From: Schistocephalus solidus
Taxonomy: Eukaryota > Platyhelminthes > Cestoda > Diphyllobothriidea > Diphyllobothriidae
Direction of reading: 5' to 3'
Length of the DNA: 64,000 nt
Assembly (NCBI GenBank): GCA_017591395.1
Contig: WEDG01005508.1
Coordinates: 1-64,000 of the forward strand
The translations under genes were made by a program, and so were the position numbers. This document shows, one piece after another, positions 32,275 through 44,100 of this stretch; positions within the stretch are counted from its first letter, which is position 1; every line of letters begins with the position of its first letter. The notes under the pieces are model-generated. The model worked only from the letters and a program-made list of their open reading frames with translations, had not been told where the DNA came from and did not search any database.

Positions 32275-33459
32275 GGGCGCTCGTTAGTAAATCGTGCACT
32301 TAATCCTTCTTAATGAGCATCTAGGTCAACGTGGTGGTTAATGCTAGTTGTGCTAGTGCCAAGCTTCGAGGAATTCTCAAGCTTGTTTGGTGTTGGCCAT
32401 GGCGATCACGTCGGTACTGTCCCAATTGAAGCGATGGTCGCATTCAAGGGAGTGCGCAAACACGAGTGATAAGGGGTCACGTCGGCGAATGGCTAGCTTA
32501 TGTTCATTAATGCGAGTCCCAAGACGTCCGCCTGTATGGCCAATGTATACAGAAGGGCAGTTGGCGCACGGTATGCGGTAAACGACATTGCTTACTTGTT
32601 CTTTTGGTAGGGGGGTCCTTTACTCTGCATAGGGTTTCGCGTGTGGAGGACGCAGGCTTGTGGGCGACAGAGATGCCAAAGTGACTTAATTCTCGAGCGA
32701 TTGTTTCGGAAACACCCTGCATGTTAGGTAAGGAATACAATTTCCGTGGCAATATATATTCATTAGAAACAAGGTTCTGCGTTTGTCTCTGGCGTCGAAG
32801 ACAATTTTTCACGAAGCTCGTTGGGTATCCATTGGACCGGAAGAACTGATACAAATACGATAGTTCTTTCTAAAGAAGGTCATCGCTGCTGCAATAGCGG
32901 AAGGCCCGATGTAAAAGGGTGCGAACACAGCTTCTTTTGTGGGCCGCAGGGTGGTTACTTGCATAGTTAAGCACGATTTCCGCAGTAGAGTCCTTTCGGT
33001 GGACGCTTGTTGTGAGTTCACCATCACTGAGTCGTTGTATGTTCACGTCTAGGAATGGTAGTGTATCTCTTGTTGCAGCTTCGCGTGTAAATTTTATAGT
33101 CGGGAAGACCCCATTGAGACTCTGGTGCAATTGCTTAACGTCACAAGTCTTTATGATAACGAATGTGTCATCTACGTAGCGGAACCAAATCTTTGGTTTG
33201 AAACGTTGTAAGACGCCTTCTTCTAGTCGCTGTAAGACTAATTCGGCAAGTAGCCCCGATATTGGAGAGCCCATTAGGGTGCCCTTAACTTGTTGATAGT
33301 ATTTGCCATCAAATTGACAATAGTTCTTAAGGCAGAGCTTAAGCATGTCTGAAACGTGCTGCTTTGGAATGCCGATAGGATATTCCTCTAGACATCGCTC
33401 TATGCTTTCAATGGTCAAGTTATGCGGTATAGAGGAAAACAGAGAAACAACGTCGAACG
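32275..33459 (-). pseudogene. PLE-2: Penelope-like RT plus GIY-YIG endonuclease
   Basis: This is the best-preserved PLE in the window. RT on the minus strand: SFDVVSLFSSIPHNL, GTLMGSPISGLLAELVLQRL and FRYVDDTFVII with catalytic YVDD. FLDVNIQRLSDGELTTSVHR and NYASNHPAAHKRSCVRTLLH follow. After a frameshift near 32860 come FFRSNGYPTSFV and MQGVSETIARELSHFGISVA. The GIY-YIG domain reads VVYRIPCANCPSVYIGHTGG, INEHKLAIRRRD and FAHSLECDHRFNWDS. It ends EFLEAWH...SINHHVDLDAH with several stops. The CxxC before VYIG is typical of PLE endonucleases. The 5' end is cut at 33459 by a TA tract and the SINE array. Confidence 0.88.
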
Positions 33460-33615
33460 ATATATATATATATATATATGATAGTGTGGGGCTCACCGAT
33501 CTGCTTAAGGAACATGCATGTTCCGTTGTGCCCTGGAGCTCAGACTAGAGCCCTCGCAGGCGGTCGCATAGCGACATGTAGCATATGATGGAATGGAACC
33601 GACAAAGACAAGGGA

Positions 33616-33660
33616 GACCGGAATGGCCATTTCTGGCTTATTAGCCGTCATCAGCCAGTC
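33616..33660 (-). ncRNA. Hammerhead core, array monomer 1
   Basis: GACUGG, CUGAUGA, C-GGC-UAAUAA-GCC-A, GAAA, palindrome AUGGCCAU, U, CCGGUC. Stem I has six pairs, one G-U. Predicted cleavage lies between 33622 and 33621 (minus), giving a 5' end CCGG. The pair closest to the core in stem II is C-A, not the usual G-C, which could lower activity. Confidence 0.65.
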
Positions 33661-33921
33661 ATACCCAATCCCAAGTGTGGCACACCTGGGATTCGAACCC
33701 GCGACCTTTGGTATTTGAGTCGAACGCTCTACCATTTTGAGCCACGGGCTCGTTGTTTTTGTCGGTTGTGATCGGGAATATGATGATAGTGTGGGGCTCA
33801 CCGATCTGCTTAAGGAACATGCATGTTCCGTTGTGCCCTGGAGCTCAGACTAGAGCCCTCGCAGGCGGTCGCATAGCGACATGTAGCATATGATGGAATG
33901 GAACCGACAAAGACAAGGGGA

Positions 33922-33966
33922 GACCGGAATGGCCATTTCTGGCTTATTAGCCGTCATCAGCCAGTC
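33922..33966 (-). ncRNA. Hammerhead core, array monomer 2
   Basis: The core is identical to that of monomer 1. The distance between predicted cleavage sites of monomers 1 and 2 is 306 nt, the unit length expected for an excised RNA. Confidence 0.65.
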
Positions 33967-34224
33967 ATACCCAATCCCAAGTGTGGCACACCTGGGATTC
34001 GAACCCGCGACCTTTGGTATTTGAGTCGAACGCTCTACCATTTGAGCCACGGGCTCGTTGTTTTGTCGGTTGTGATCGGGAATATGATGATAGTGTGGGG
34101 CTCACCGATCTGCTTAAGGAACATGCATGTTCCGTTGTGCCCTGGAGCTCAGACTAGAGCCCTCGCAGGCGGTCGCATAGCGACATGTAGCATATGATGG
34201 AATGGAACCGACAAAGACAAGGGA

Positions 34225-34269
34225 GACCGGAATGGCCATTTCTGGCTTATTAGCCGTCATCAGCCAGTC
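34225..34269 (-). ncRNA. Hammerhead core, array monomer 3
   Basis: The core is identical to monomers 1 and 2. The spacing to the monomer 2 site is about 303 nt. Confidence 0.65.
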
Positions 34270-34449
34270 ATACCCAATCCCAGGTGTGGCACACCTGGGA
34301 TTCAACTCCAACCTTTGGTATTTGAGTCGAACGCTCTACCATTTTGAGCCACGGGCTCGTTGTTTTTGTCGGTTGTGATCGGGAATATGATGATAGTGTG
34401 GGGCTCACCGATCTGCTTAGGAACATGCATGTTCCGTTGTGCCCTGAGC

Positions 34450-34756
34450 TTCCATTCCATCATATGCTACATGTCGCTATGCGACCGCCTGCGAGGGCTC
34501 TAGTCTGAGCTCCAGGGCACAACGGAACATGCATGTTCCTTAAGCAGATCGGTGAGCCCCACACTATCATATTCCCGATCACAACCGACAAAACAACGAG
34601 CCCGTGGCTCAAATGGTAGACAGTTCGACTCAAATACCAAAGGTCGCGGTTTGAATCCCAGGTGTGCCATTACCTGGGATTAGTATGACTGGCTGATGAC
34701 GGCTAATAAGCCAGAAATGGCCATTCCGGTCTCCCCTTGTCTTTGTCGGTTCCATT

Positions 34757-34813
<57 letters not shown>
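34450..34813 (+). mobile_element. HHR-SINE copy inverted relative to the array, with TA tail
   Basis: At about 34450 the minus array switches to a + copy, from CTGAGCTT into CCATTCCATCATATGC. It runs through the 3' half of one monomer, then the tRNA head (A box GTGGCTCAAATGGTAGAC, B box GGTTTGAATCC) and a hammerhead at 34687-34731. It ends at TCGGTTCCATTCCAT plus ~55 bp of TA. Together with the array it forms a large imperfect palindrome centred near 34450. A 7 bp hairpin CCCAGGT/ACCTGGG spans 34667-34688. Confidence 0.88.
34687..34731 (+). ncRNA. Hammerhead core in inverted copy
   Basis: It has the family consensus core, with cleavage expected between 34725 and 34726. Stem I GACUGG/CCGGUC is intact. 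Confidence 0.65.
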
Positions 34814-34817
<4 letters not shown>

Positions 34818-34990
34818 AGACAGATTGGGATGACCATTTCTGTCTTTTGTAACCATCATCAGCCCGCCACACCCAATCTCAGAGTGTGCAACACCTGATG
34901 ATCTAACACGACACCTGTTGTCCAGCGTCTTAAACATTGAGCAACGGGCTCGTTTTCCAGTCGGCTGCAATCGGGTATATTAAAAACTGT
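34814..34990 (-). mobile_element. Diverged HHR-SINE copy
   Basis: Minus-strand remains in family order: CCCGATTGCAGCCGACTGG, ACGAGCCCGTTGCTCAATG, a hammerhead-like GGGCUGAUGAUGG...GACAGAAAUGGUCAU, and GTCTTGTCTAT. The tRNA head is heavily mutated. The TA tract at its left is shared with the neighbouring + copy. Confidence 0.68.
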
Positions 34991-35094
34991 AGAGGGGCGC
35001 TCATTGGTAACATTACGGAACTTACTCGTCCAGTTTTGCCTTGGGACTCGATCTAGAACCCCGTAGGCTGTTGTATAATAACTAATATTAGAGG

Positions 35095-35320
35095 CTGAAT
35101 TATATTATTGAAAAGACTAGGGAGACGGAAACGTCCATTTCTAGGTTATTAGCCGTCGGCAGCGAGCCTTACCCAAACCTAGGACCGGATGACTTGGGAT
35201 TTAAACCCAGATTCATGGTCTTTGTCGGCACCTGCTCCTTTGTGTTCTCGTTATACGACCGCCTACCAGGGATCTAGATTGATCCCTAAAGCACAACGGG
35301 AGAAACATATCCCGTAACTC
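35095..35320 (-). mobile_element. Diverged HHR-SINE copy
   Basis: AGGGAGACGGAAACGTCCATTTCTAGG...TTAGCCGTCGGCAG on the + strand corresponds to the family's hammerhead segment. The following CTTGGGATTTAAACCC is the B-box region. At 35230-35330, GTTATACGACCGCC and GGGATCTAGATTGATCCC resemble the 3' module. The core is degenerate. Confidence 0.55.
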
Positions 35321-36850
35321 GGTTGTTGGACGTCCTTATACCATAATGTATACGGATATATAGGAGGAAAAAGCGGCTTATAAAATAGCTTTCTCCATTG
35401 AAGGTACTGACAAAGTCGCCCTCCCGAAAAACACTGCAATTTCCTGCACTTTTTTTCATAGGGGCGTTTAAACTCCACCACTGCGTTCACCAGTTAGGCC
35501 ATTAAACAGACGCCTTTAAGTGCTAAGGCAAGTGCGTGACCACAACCTCGTTCAGAGGCGCAAAAAGAAATGCCAGCCCTGTCTGTCTGTCCATCGGCCT
35601 AGGAATGTTCTTGCGTGTCACATGCCACCATACTAGTGGTGGGGTGGCGACAAGAAGGAAACCATTTCGTTGGCTATACGCTCTCCCCGGAGTTTGATCA
35701 CAAAAAACCTGAGTAGCAAGTAAGAAGCGACAACAGCGATCAAATTCACTATGAATAACCACCTACGGGCAACAAGACAGTGTGTCGTCTATATGTACAA
35801 CGCTTGTAGGGTGTGGAGGGCGTCAGGACTGCAGAACAGTAGGGCATCCATAATTTAACAGCATAGCCTCTGCCCAGTCCTCCGCCAACTGTCTTCCCAT
35901 CCACTTCATAGACAGAGACAGAGAGAGGAACATATACCATGACGGGAACCCGAATGACACTTGCGGACTCACCAGTCGCAGAGGTGAATATATTTCAACG
36001 CTGACCTGATTAAAAGAATGTCAGAGAATGTTTAGGATGCGCCGCTGTGACGATTAAATGTTTGTGTTCAGCATACGTTGGCCGACGAGCAAAAAAGGAG
36101 TGAGAGGATGATGAGGGAGGACAGATGCTAACGCTGTGACACAGGCTGACCTATTGGCTTCTGGAAGCAGATTCTCCATGGGTGGCAGATGACACAGACG
36201 GATACCCACCCACTAGGCCTATTGCCATGGGGCAGCGATCAAAAGTGACATGTAGAGTGGCACTGATTAAATTCTGTTCGATGACCCATCTGCTAGACCT
36301 CATCTGCAAACCGTTTGCGCTGTGTGCGTGTGTTGGCGTGCGTGTGTGCGGACGTGTGTTTGTATTTCTTGACCCAAATGGTATTCGGGGTTATTGCTGG
36401 TATCATGGAGGCAGAATAAGACCGAAGCAATGCAGTATGCATCTACTTCTGGTCTCTGTTGAGACCTTTTCTGGGATAAACCCACCAAATCCTTCGCAGC
36501 AAACATTACTACCGCCGATATGAAATTCCAAGGCAGAACGGACAAAGCCCTCGTATTGTTAGCATGAGCTCCTTTTCAGGAGACCGGCAGGGAAACCTTC
36601 GAGCAGAACACGCATTGCAATAAAATTTAAAATAAGTAAATAAGTGTATGTAAGCGGATGATAAAAAATCCCTCAGACCTTAACCAATCAGCGACCTGGT
36701 GGAAGTGGTTCTTTTCCCGGATTTTACCGCATACAATCATACTGAGAGCGCCTTTTATTAGCCGAACTAGGTCGATTTTTTTACGAAACGTGTCTACTCT
36801 AGGTTTACCACTAAGAGAGGGAGATCGTCACGAATGAAGACCACCACCGG
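35321..36850. other. Unrecognised sequence
   Basis: No gene or repeat recognised. Confidence 0.5.
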
Positions 36851-37110
36851 GTGCCCCGGTGGGTGGGGGCTGAGCACAACTCCGGTGACTTACGCAGCAT
36901 CTACTACACTCTCGCCTCCCTTACCACCCCCAGGTACATGTGACAAGATAAGGCCAAGGCGACCGTAGTGGGTTCGGACACAGCGACTAAGAAGGCTAAA
37001 TAGCCCGTTTACGCGTGCCACACACGATCTGATCCCCGTAAAATGTACCAGGTTTCAACAGGACTGGGATATCGGGTCTCACGTTCATGCGAGTGCTACA
37101 GAGACCGCAT
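36850..37110 (-). repeat. Diverged family B repeat
   Basis: GGGTGCCCCGGTGG...GGTGACTTACGCAGCATCTAC...CTCTCGCCTCCCTTACCACCCCCAGG, followed by a CGTGCCACACA module, parallels the minus-oriented family B order at 50.5 and 51.4 kb. Similarity is patchy. Confidence 0.45.
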
Positions 37111-37146
37111 TACGAATGGGCCTAATTTCCAATCCTCGACCCAGTC

Positions 37147-37162
37147 TCCCCCCCCCCCCCCC
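37147..37162. repeat. Poly-C tract
   Basis: About sixteen C residues. Confidence 0.9.
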
Positions 37163-37984
37163 AAATACACGTACAGTTCTAACCCCGAGAGCTGACAGGC
37201 TAGTTTGTCGTTAGAAGTGGGATAACGAAGACGATACTGAGGTAGAATGTAATCTGACCAACACTGGTTTTATTCTCCCTTTTGGCCGGCCAAGCATACC
37301 TTAATCCACTACCGAGATTATTTAACATGTTAGCCTGGCTCAGTCACTTCATGAAAGACGGTAGGGCGATCTTCTACCTGAGAAAACGTGGTCACCAACT
37401 CCAAGCTCTGATAATGGAGTTAACGGCATTCACAAAACCTGGCTGACTGCAGGTCGGAGTTTGCAGAGTCCATATTGTCCATGGAAACCAGTTCAGAATG
37501 CCAGAGGGTGTTGATGGAAAGCTGAGCATCAGATGGAGGATAGAGGTTACCAAAAATACGGTAAAGTCCAACCCGTCTATTCGCGATTAAGTACTTGCAG
37601 ATTCTTTTTCGATGAACATAACTTAAATATTTGCTATGTACTGTCATTTATTTTCCTAAATGAATCTATAATTTTTGAGGAAAATGGAGTTTATTACTTG
37701 CTAATATTGATACTGAATGCACGTGCTTGAATATATAGGAGTAACTTAATGAGTTTTCGCTTTATCATAAGCAACAATTGTGGGTTTGCTCACGCGCAGC
37801 TGTAACCCGTATATTTTTACATATAATTTTGGGTTACTTTGAAATACTACTAAAATGTTGTAGGATGATCTTTTAAGGTATATTTGGTGTTAAAAGATTA
37901 ACATGGGCAGGTACAGTGAAGTTGCTGTTGCAGGAAATGTCAACCGTGATTCGGAAATGTGTTTTCGATGCAAAAAATTACTTA
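37163..37984. other. Unrecognised AT-rich sequence
   Basis: No gene or repeat recognised. Confidence 0.5.
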
Positions 37985-38800
37985 GACAGGGTTGTAAGAT
38001 TAATCAGCGTGCAGCCTAATCCCAGGGTTTTTATGTCCTGTCAGGATGCCGACTTTTGAACAACCCTTTTTCCGACCGCCTGCAAAACGACTACTTCCAT
38101 TGTATGCAGTTTTCGCACTGATTTTCGATGCCCTTATAAATTCAAACGTATCGTTAGGCAAACAATGCACGCAAATATTCCTCATTGTACTTATTCAGCA
38201 GCAAAGTACCCCTATTATAACTGAATAAAGGGTAGTTTTTGGGTTTTAGAACAGTCTCCTATGATATTTTCAGGAGCGTGAGATGTCCATTCATAATGCA
38301 TGATACTACATGATCCACATGCACTGCTAAGCATGATGCCACGTTATAGAGTAGTGAAATGCGTGATTGTTCAGAGACGAAATGCATACAGCACGTAGGT
38401 TGGAAACCCCTGAATGCAAGTGTAACGGCAGGTCGGGCCAAAAAAGTATGCGGCAATCGAAGACAATTTTTAAAACAAAAGATACTCTATCATTAACTAT
38501 TAAATTACAAGACACAATTCGCTACCGAATGGTTATAAGAAGGAATATCCCATAATTGCTTACTATAAAATATATTTAAATTTATAACGGCATCGAAAAT
38601 CATTTTGAACAAGTAATACGTGTTAAGCAATCATGTTTAGCATGTTTTTTTTTCCAGTCGGTTGGATAGAAACACGTTGAAAAGTTGACATACCTGAAAT
38701 ATCTTAGGATAAGGCTGTACTAAATTTAATATTCCTACCCTACTTAAGTAACCTTTTCGAAGAGAAAAGCATTTCAAAACATCGGTTAAACATTTCATGT
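37985..38800. mobile_element. Foldback element, copy 2
   Basis: The left arm at 37985-38225 contains CGTGCAGCCTAATCCC, TCAGGATGCCGACTTTTGAAC and GATGCCCTTATAAATTC. The right arm at about 38535-38800 contains their mirror: AATTTATAACGGCATCGA, GTTGAAAAGTTGACATACCTG and GGATAAGGCTGTACTAAAT. The ~310 bp centre is unrelated to that of the other copies as far as I can see. Confidence 0.65.
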
Positions 38801-39859
38801 TTCTAGAGGAGCCTTAAGTATTCACGGATTTCAGCACCTAGCGTGCAGCTGTAGCCTTTAACCCCCGCGAATACCGGTAGTCAACTGTAGGCCGTTTACT
38901 AAAATCCGATTTCCCATTGAATCACTCAGTTAGGGAGGCGTTGATCCTGCTTGCTCAATTTACATCCAGATAAGGGGGGAGGGGGGGGGCGATTGGTTCT
39001 ATCGCTTCTTCAAAAACAACTGCAGGACTTGTTCAAGCTAGGGGATCGATATTTTTCTCGTCCTACGACACAACTGTCCTTCCGAAAGCATCGTACTATC
39101 CGACAGAGCAAAAATAGCACCAACCGATCCGGAAGTAGCAGGCAGGTAAAACAGAGAATAGCGAATAAAAAAAATTCTGAGTAAAAATAGAACCACTGTT
39201 ATACGATTGTGGGAGATATGAGAGAGACTAGGCGTGGATATCGGCGGATCTCGTCAAGCGGTCGTCCAGTGGTGATAACAACAGTGTCATCTCACAGACG
39301 ACTACTGAGCCGCCTGCGTTGTGAGCAGATGGCCACCTCTCCCGTTTCGTCGCATGATGGCAGATGTGAGAGCGGTTTTTGGACAAATACAGTTTGAAGG
39401 CAACGAAATCGCATAAAGAGCCGTTGCTGAAGGGGAACCGCACAGAAACCCGCTTAAGGTTGGTTATGCGGCAACGTATGAGGCACGATCCTCAAAAGAA
39501 CAGGCGTTATATGCACCAATGAGTTATGGTTGTGACTAAGAAGGATCACAAAAGGAGTGCGGATTTTTATGTCGCAGAGCGGATAGGCAAGGTGGTGGAG
39601 CTTCCATCAAGGCTTTGGCAGCTGTCTGGAGTTCAGGAAATGGCAGGCTGGGTTGCCTTAAGTAGAATTTCTATGGACCAAGGTACTGTGATGCTGGTAC
39701 TGTAGGTACTTTGCTTCAGTCCGCTACCAATATTGCTAAGCCTGGCAGGATCTATTTTCCAGAATGACAGTGTACCAGCCCAGAAAATCAGTCACCGTTC
39801 AGGGTATTCAAGGATCCCATAGTATTAGATGCCTCCCCCAGCCAGCCAGATCTCCTGAC
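38801..39859. other. Unrecognised sequence
   Basis: Contains a G run near 38974-38989. No gene recognised. Confidence 0.5.
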
Positions 39860-39865
39860 AGTAAG

Positions 39866-39960
39866 AGGGCTTATATGGTGGCCACCTGAACAGGACAGGA
39901 GAACAGGAACCAACAGCAATGGGGGTGACTTTGTGCCAAATTCTGTTCAGGACCATCTAA
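39866..39960 (+). repeat. End fragment of the TTAGGG-type TIR element
   Basis: TATGGTGGCCACCTGAACAG, GAGAACAGGAACC and GTGACTTTGTGCCAAATTCTG match the left end of the family (compare minus strand 57080-57010). The TTAGGG-like interior and right end are missing. Confidence 0.6.
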
Positions 39961-42900
39961 CAGAAATGCTTTTCGGAGAACTGAACTCAAAACGTTCTCC
40001 TAGCTTAGGCACGCTCTCGTGGATGTCAGTGGGTGAGAAAACCAAAGACCAACCTCATCAAATGGGTGGCGAGACTAATTTTGCATAAAAACGGTTTTTA
40101 TTTAAATTTCTTCGAAGCACACTCACTGAAAGAAAGGCTGGTTGAAAAGTACAATGATCGGGCGATTTCGATTGATATAGCACGCCTCCCTGCGGGATCA
40201 CTTTTGCTGATCGGCATGGTATGCCCACCTATGGCCTAAGGGGACCCTATAAGTTCCACGGATGGCAGAAAGGATCCTAGGGAGAAGATGTCACAATTAG
40301 GCGGATCGCAAATCAGTTCAGTTTACTTTAGGGAAAACTAGATGCATACCTTTGAACTCTTTGGTTGTGCAACGCAGCAGAAGTATAGCAAAAATTTGGA
40401 AAGGGTTATCTCAAGCAAGTCCAAAGGAACTATCAAAAACCTGTACAGCTAGACGAATTATTTCAAGCGTTGGCAGCACTGGAAGTTATGCAGACACACG
40501 TAGCTGCGTATTGCACCAGTTAATTTAAGAGTAAGTAGGTACTGTAAGTACATTAAATACAGTACTGTAAGTATGAATCAAGGTTAGTGAAAACCTAGGC
40601 GAAGGAAGAGGAAACTGCAGAAACTCAGACATTGCTGAATGAGCAGTGCAGCGAAATTTTCTACAAGCCAACGACATGTTTGTTTTTACACAGATTACTA
40701 GCCAGGTATACTTCAGCTGAATGCGTCAATGGGTAGGTCAGTCTAATTGGTCTGACAGAAGATTGAAAGGGAGCATAAAGGATCATGTTCTTTCTTTTCG
40801 TTTCGGCGTTAACAGCCACTCCACATGCTAAGTAGTCTAGGTGAAAACCTGTTTAGCTTGTTGTCTTTCAGAAGTTAGGTTCGGCAACCGTACATCTTCG
40901 GTTATTCACTCCTAGGCCTGTAGACTAATATAATTGAGGGCAGAGTAGCAAAATTGTAAGCAGCCAACAAACAGTGGGTATGGGGGAGGGTTGAGTGTTC
41001 AAGTATCGGGTGGGTGGGTTTGCGGAGGGGGGGGGAAAGGAGATGTCTTACAATAAGCCATGTTTCTACTTTGTCGCCGTAGTGTGACGTGGAGGATATG
41101 GCTATACTTTCCAGCTGAAACTGTGAAAATTTGGATAAAATACAGCAAAGCCCAATTAATACTTTACTTGCCAATCAGTAAGGCAGTGGAATAGGAGCCA
41201 CCCCAAAGGAAACAGAGGTTGGGGTAAAATTTAGAATTAGAATTAAGTTAGGAATAGCTACCTTTCCTTGAATTTAACCCAAGGCTATCTGTATTTTCAG
41301 GTGGTCCCTATTTCCGTGTCGTACTCAGCAAACTCCTCAAAGAATCACGGTGATAGGTTCCCAAAGCAAATTAGTTCTGTAACTACGATGTCGTGTGAGT
41401 TTGAGATTTTCAGCAGCCGTTCCTCCGACAGCGAAAAACAACTTGAAAGTCGCCTGACAGGCCCTACGGGGCTGCTGTCGCTTGAAATTAGTTAGTAGCA
41501 AAAACCAAGCCGAGCAGTAGTGCACTGAGCGGTCCCATTTATTTCTCCGTCCGCATAATGCACTTATTCCCGCCTAGCAGAAAAATTCCAAAAAAGACGC
41601 CTCCCCGTTGTCGCTGAGTCCAGCCATTTTCAACAGCACAATGGATATAGGAAGGAAGCACGCATCTCCTGTCTGTCGAGATCACAGAGTGCGAGCGAAA
41701 AATGACTCCGCAGGCTGAGCTCATATTTCAACAGAAGCTCATGGCTGTAGGATAGGCAGTTGGGTGCGCAGAGAGGTAGTAAGTATTTAATTCCAACAGG
41801 CGTGCCTCGAATCGCGATGTCCCATATCCCAGCCGAAGGGCCCTCTCATGTTTCACTGTAAAAGATTGGTTTCTGTTACCCTTCCTACCGACTACCCCCA
41901 TAACCACCACCAGCACCTAGCGTGCTCCTGTATGAGCCATTATAATGCTTCTCACTTAACTGTTCCTTCCACCATAACGGTGAAGCCTCTGTTCCTGGAG
42001 TTCAAAATTAACCAAAGAAAAATTAATTCACAGGTTGCAAAACGGGATAACACATAGCGAAAGCAGAGAACCCAAAATGAGTTCTGGTTGGCGTGACGTT
42101 AGAGACTAGGCGTTGTCTGTCACGTGTTGTTTGGCTTTGCTGATCACAGGGACTACGCACGAATTCGGTTACCCTGACACTGTATTACCGGAAGTTTGGC
42201 GAATAGAGTGCGATAGATGTATCGCAATTCTATTTTTCCCATAAACAACTTCAAACGAACTCCAGGACTGCTATCACTGCGCGCGGACCATGGTGGAGCC
42301 TGTCGTTCGCAATGGTTGGAAGACAGACAAGATATTCTGTTCAAAAAGGCGCCTAAGGCCCTAACTATTCCTACCGAACGGCATATTAGGATTATTTTGA
42401 TTCAGTTTTTGCTTGTGAACCACGAAATTGCACGCTTTCCTGTTCCCCAGCAGGCACTGACTGTGAAGGTGGGAGGTGTAAAAGAGATGCAGGTCCGAGA
42501 AGTAAAAGGAGAACCCACTCGTGTTTTCGATTTTTCACTCTATTCCTAAATGCTCACAGTCACTACTGTCCCCGGCTTGATGGAAAAAAGGCCGGATGTC
42601 GACGGCAAATGCGTCATCTGAATTACCAGTACAGGTTAGGACTTTTCTCGATGACAGAAATCCGAAGCTTACAACTGAGAAAAGGTTAGCATTAGTGTGT
42701 TATCTGAAGCACTCATTGCCGTATGTTTACTAATTACGGGGAACATTTTCCTCAGCTCATATAAACCCCACTTGGACCGTCAAGGGGACTGACTTCAGCA
42801 GAAATCGCGGTAGCGAGGGAACGAAACTCTGTGTTGGTGAACCAGGTTAAGACACAGTTGCCCGGGCTGGAAGCGCGGCAGCAGTCTTGACCAAGTAGTG

Positions 42901-43869
42901 TCTGGTGGCCGCGTAAAGTCCGCAAAGGACTCGAGTAACGGAAACGTATGGCTACAGTTGAAAGCAACAACCAACGGCTATTTCCTGCTAACCAAACGAC
43001 CGTGCCTGCACCCTGCGCAGGATCGCATAAAATATAAAAAACATGTTGATTAGAGGCAGCCGGTAGGCAGTTTAATCAAGCTCTTAAGTTTTGCACCAAC
43101 CAATACCCGCTATTCCCAGTCCACGAATCAAATCACTCGGTTAGTGAACGGTGTAGAGTAGGGAATTTCTCGGAATGGCCATTGATCCCCAGTGGGTAAT
43201 CTGCTGTTCATTTACGCAAACGAATGTCAGCCCCGCCTAGAATGCCGCCATCTATGACACGTAGGTTTAACCCGGAACTTGTGCAGTGACGATGGAAGAG
43301 ACAAGAGACAGTAACCTAAACAATTAGAAACCCGCAGATGCCAACTCTGTACACGCCACCGTCACAGTACGCCGGATGTGATAGCACAGTGATAGTAACG
43401 GACTCGTGATTACGACAAGCCTGGAGGAACAAGCAAACCGGAAAGACGTGTCATCTTTGGTCTAAATTATCGCCAAGCTTTGCGGGAGCGTGTTTCCGCA
43501 ATGACTTGTGGCTTTATATAATCAAAAGTTGAAATCTCACACTATCAGGACGCTTTATAAAAGCTCAACAAAGATAATGGAGTGTGGGTTGCAAAAAGAA
43601 CCTGTAATTCAGGTGTAGTTGCGATTTTAGGCATGCCGAATGCTATGTCTTTGGATAGAAGCTAACTATCCTTGGAAAGTAGTACCCGAAGTCGGCTGTA
43701 GTTTCGCTTTCGAAGAAATTACGCCATTCTTTCTAACTTTCTATAAAAATTTCATTTATTTTCGGGATTTCCTCAAGAGGGCTATAATATTAACGCCAAC
43801 TTAATGCTTTCACATTGATACAGAGACTCATCATAAAAGACGCCGTACAGGTGTGTGTAAAAAATCACG
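39961..43869. other. Unrecognised sequence
   Basis: No gene recognised. A short GAATTAGAATTAAGTTAGG run near 41233 followed by GTCCCTATTTCCGTGTCGT near 41305 may be another scrap of the TTAGGG-type element. Confidence 0.45.
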
Positions 43870-44100
43870 GGGAAGCACGGTTAAGTATCTGGTTAGAATT
43901 AGGGTTACGTTTAGCATTAAGGTAAGTTAGGTTCAAGTTAAGGATAAGTGTTAAGTTATGTTTAGGGATTAGGTCATGGGTAGGGCTAGTGTTAGCATTA
44001 GGACACGGAACTAGCGACCCTTTCTGGAAGTATGCTCGGGACCATATTTATTGCTTTGACGGGGCGTTCCTTTTCCGTTGTCCTGTTTAGGCGGCCATAT
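43870..44100. mobile_element. TTAGGG-type TIR element, copy 2
   Basis: The interior 43895-44000 is degenerate GTTAGAATTAGGGTTACG / GGTAAGTTAGGTTCAAGT sequence. The right end is well preserved: GGGGCGTTCCTTTTCCGT, then TGTCCTGTTTAGGCGGCCAT (44081-44100). This is an exact reverse complement of the 20 bp left end of copy 1. The left end of this copy is badly eroded. Confidence 0.72.

Larger units (their letters stand above)
33460..34450 (-). mobile_element. Tandem array of HHR-bearing tRNA-headed monomers
   Basis: Units start (+ coordinates) at 33480, 33785, 34089 and 34392, so the period is 303-305 bp. The first three are complete and the last is cut at about 34450. On the minus strand each monomer contains CCGATCACAACCGACAAA, the A box (GTGGCTCAAAATGGTAGAGC), the B box (GGGTTCGAATCCC), the hammerhead core, TCTTTGTCGGTTCC, GTCGCTATGCGAC, the palindrome GGAACATGCATGTTCC, and GATCGGTGAGCCCC. 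Monomers join without an AT tail. The third unit has lost two bases at its B box. A TA tract at 33460-33479 adjoins PLE-2. Confidence 0.92.

Noticed and set aside
33480..34450. CRISPR-like array
   Set aside because: Units are ~305 bp and nearly identical throughout. There are no short repeats with unique spacers, and the genome is eukaryotic.
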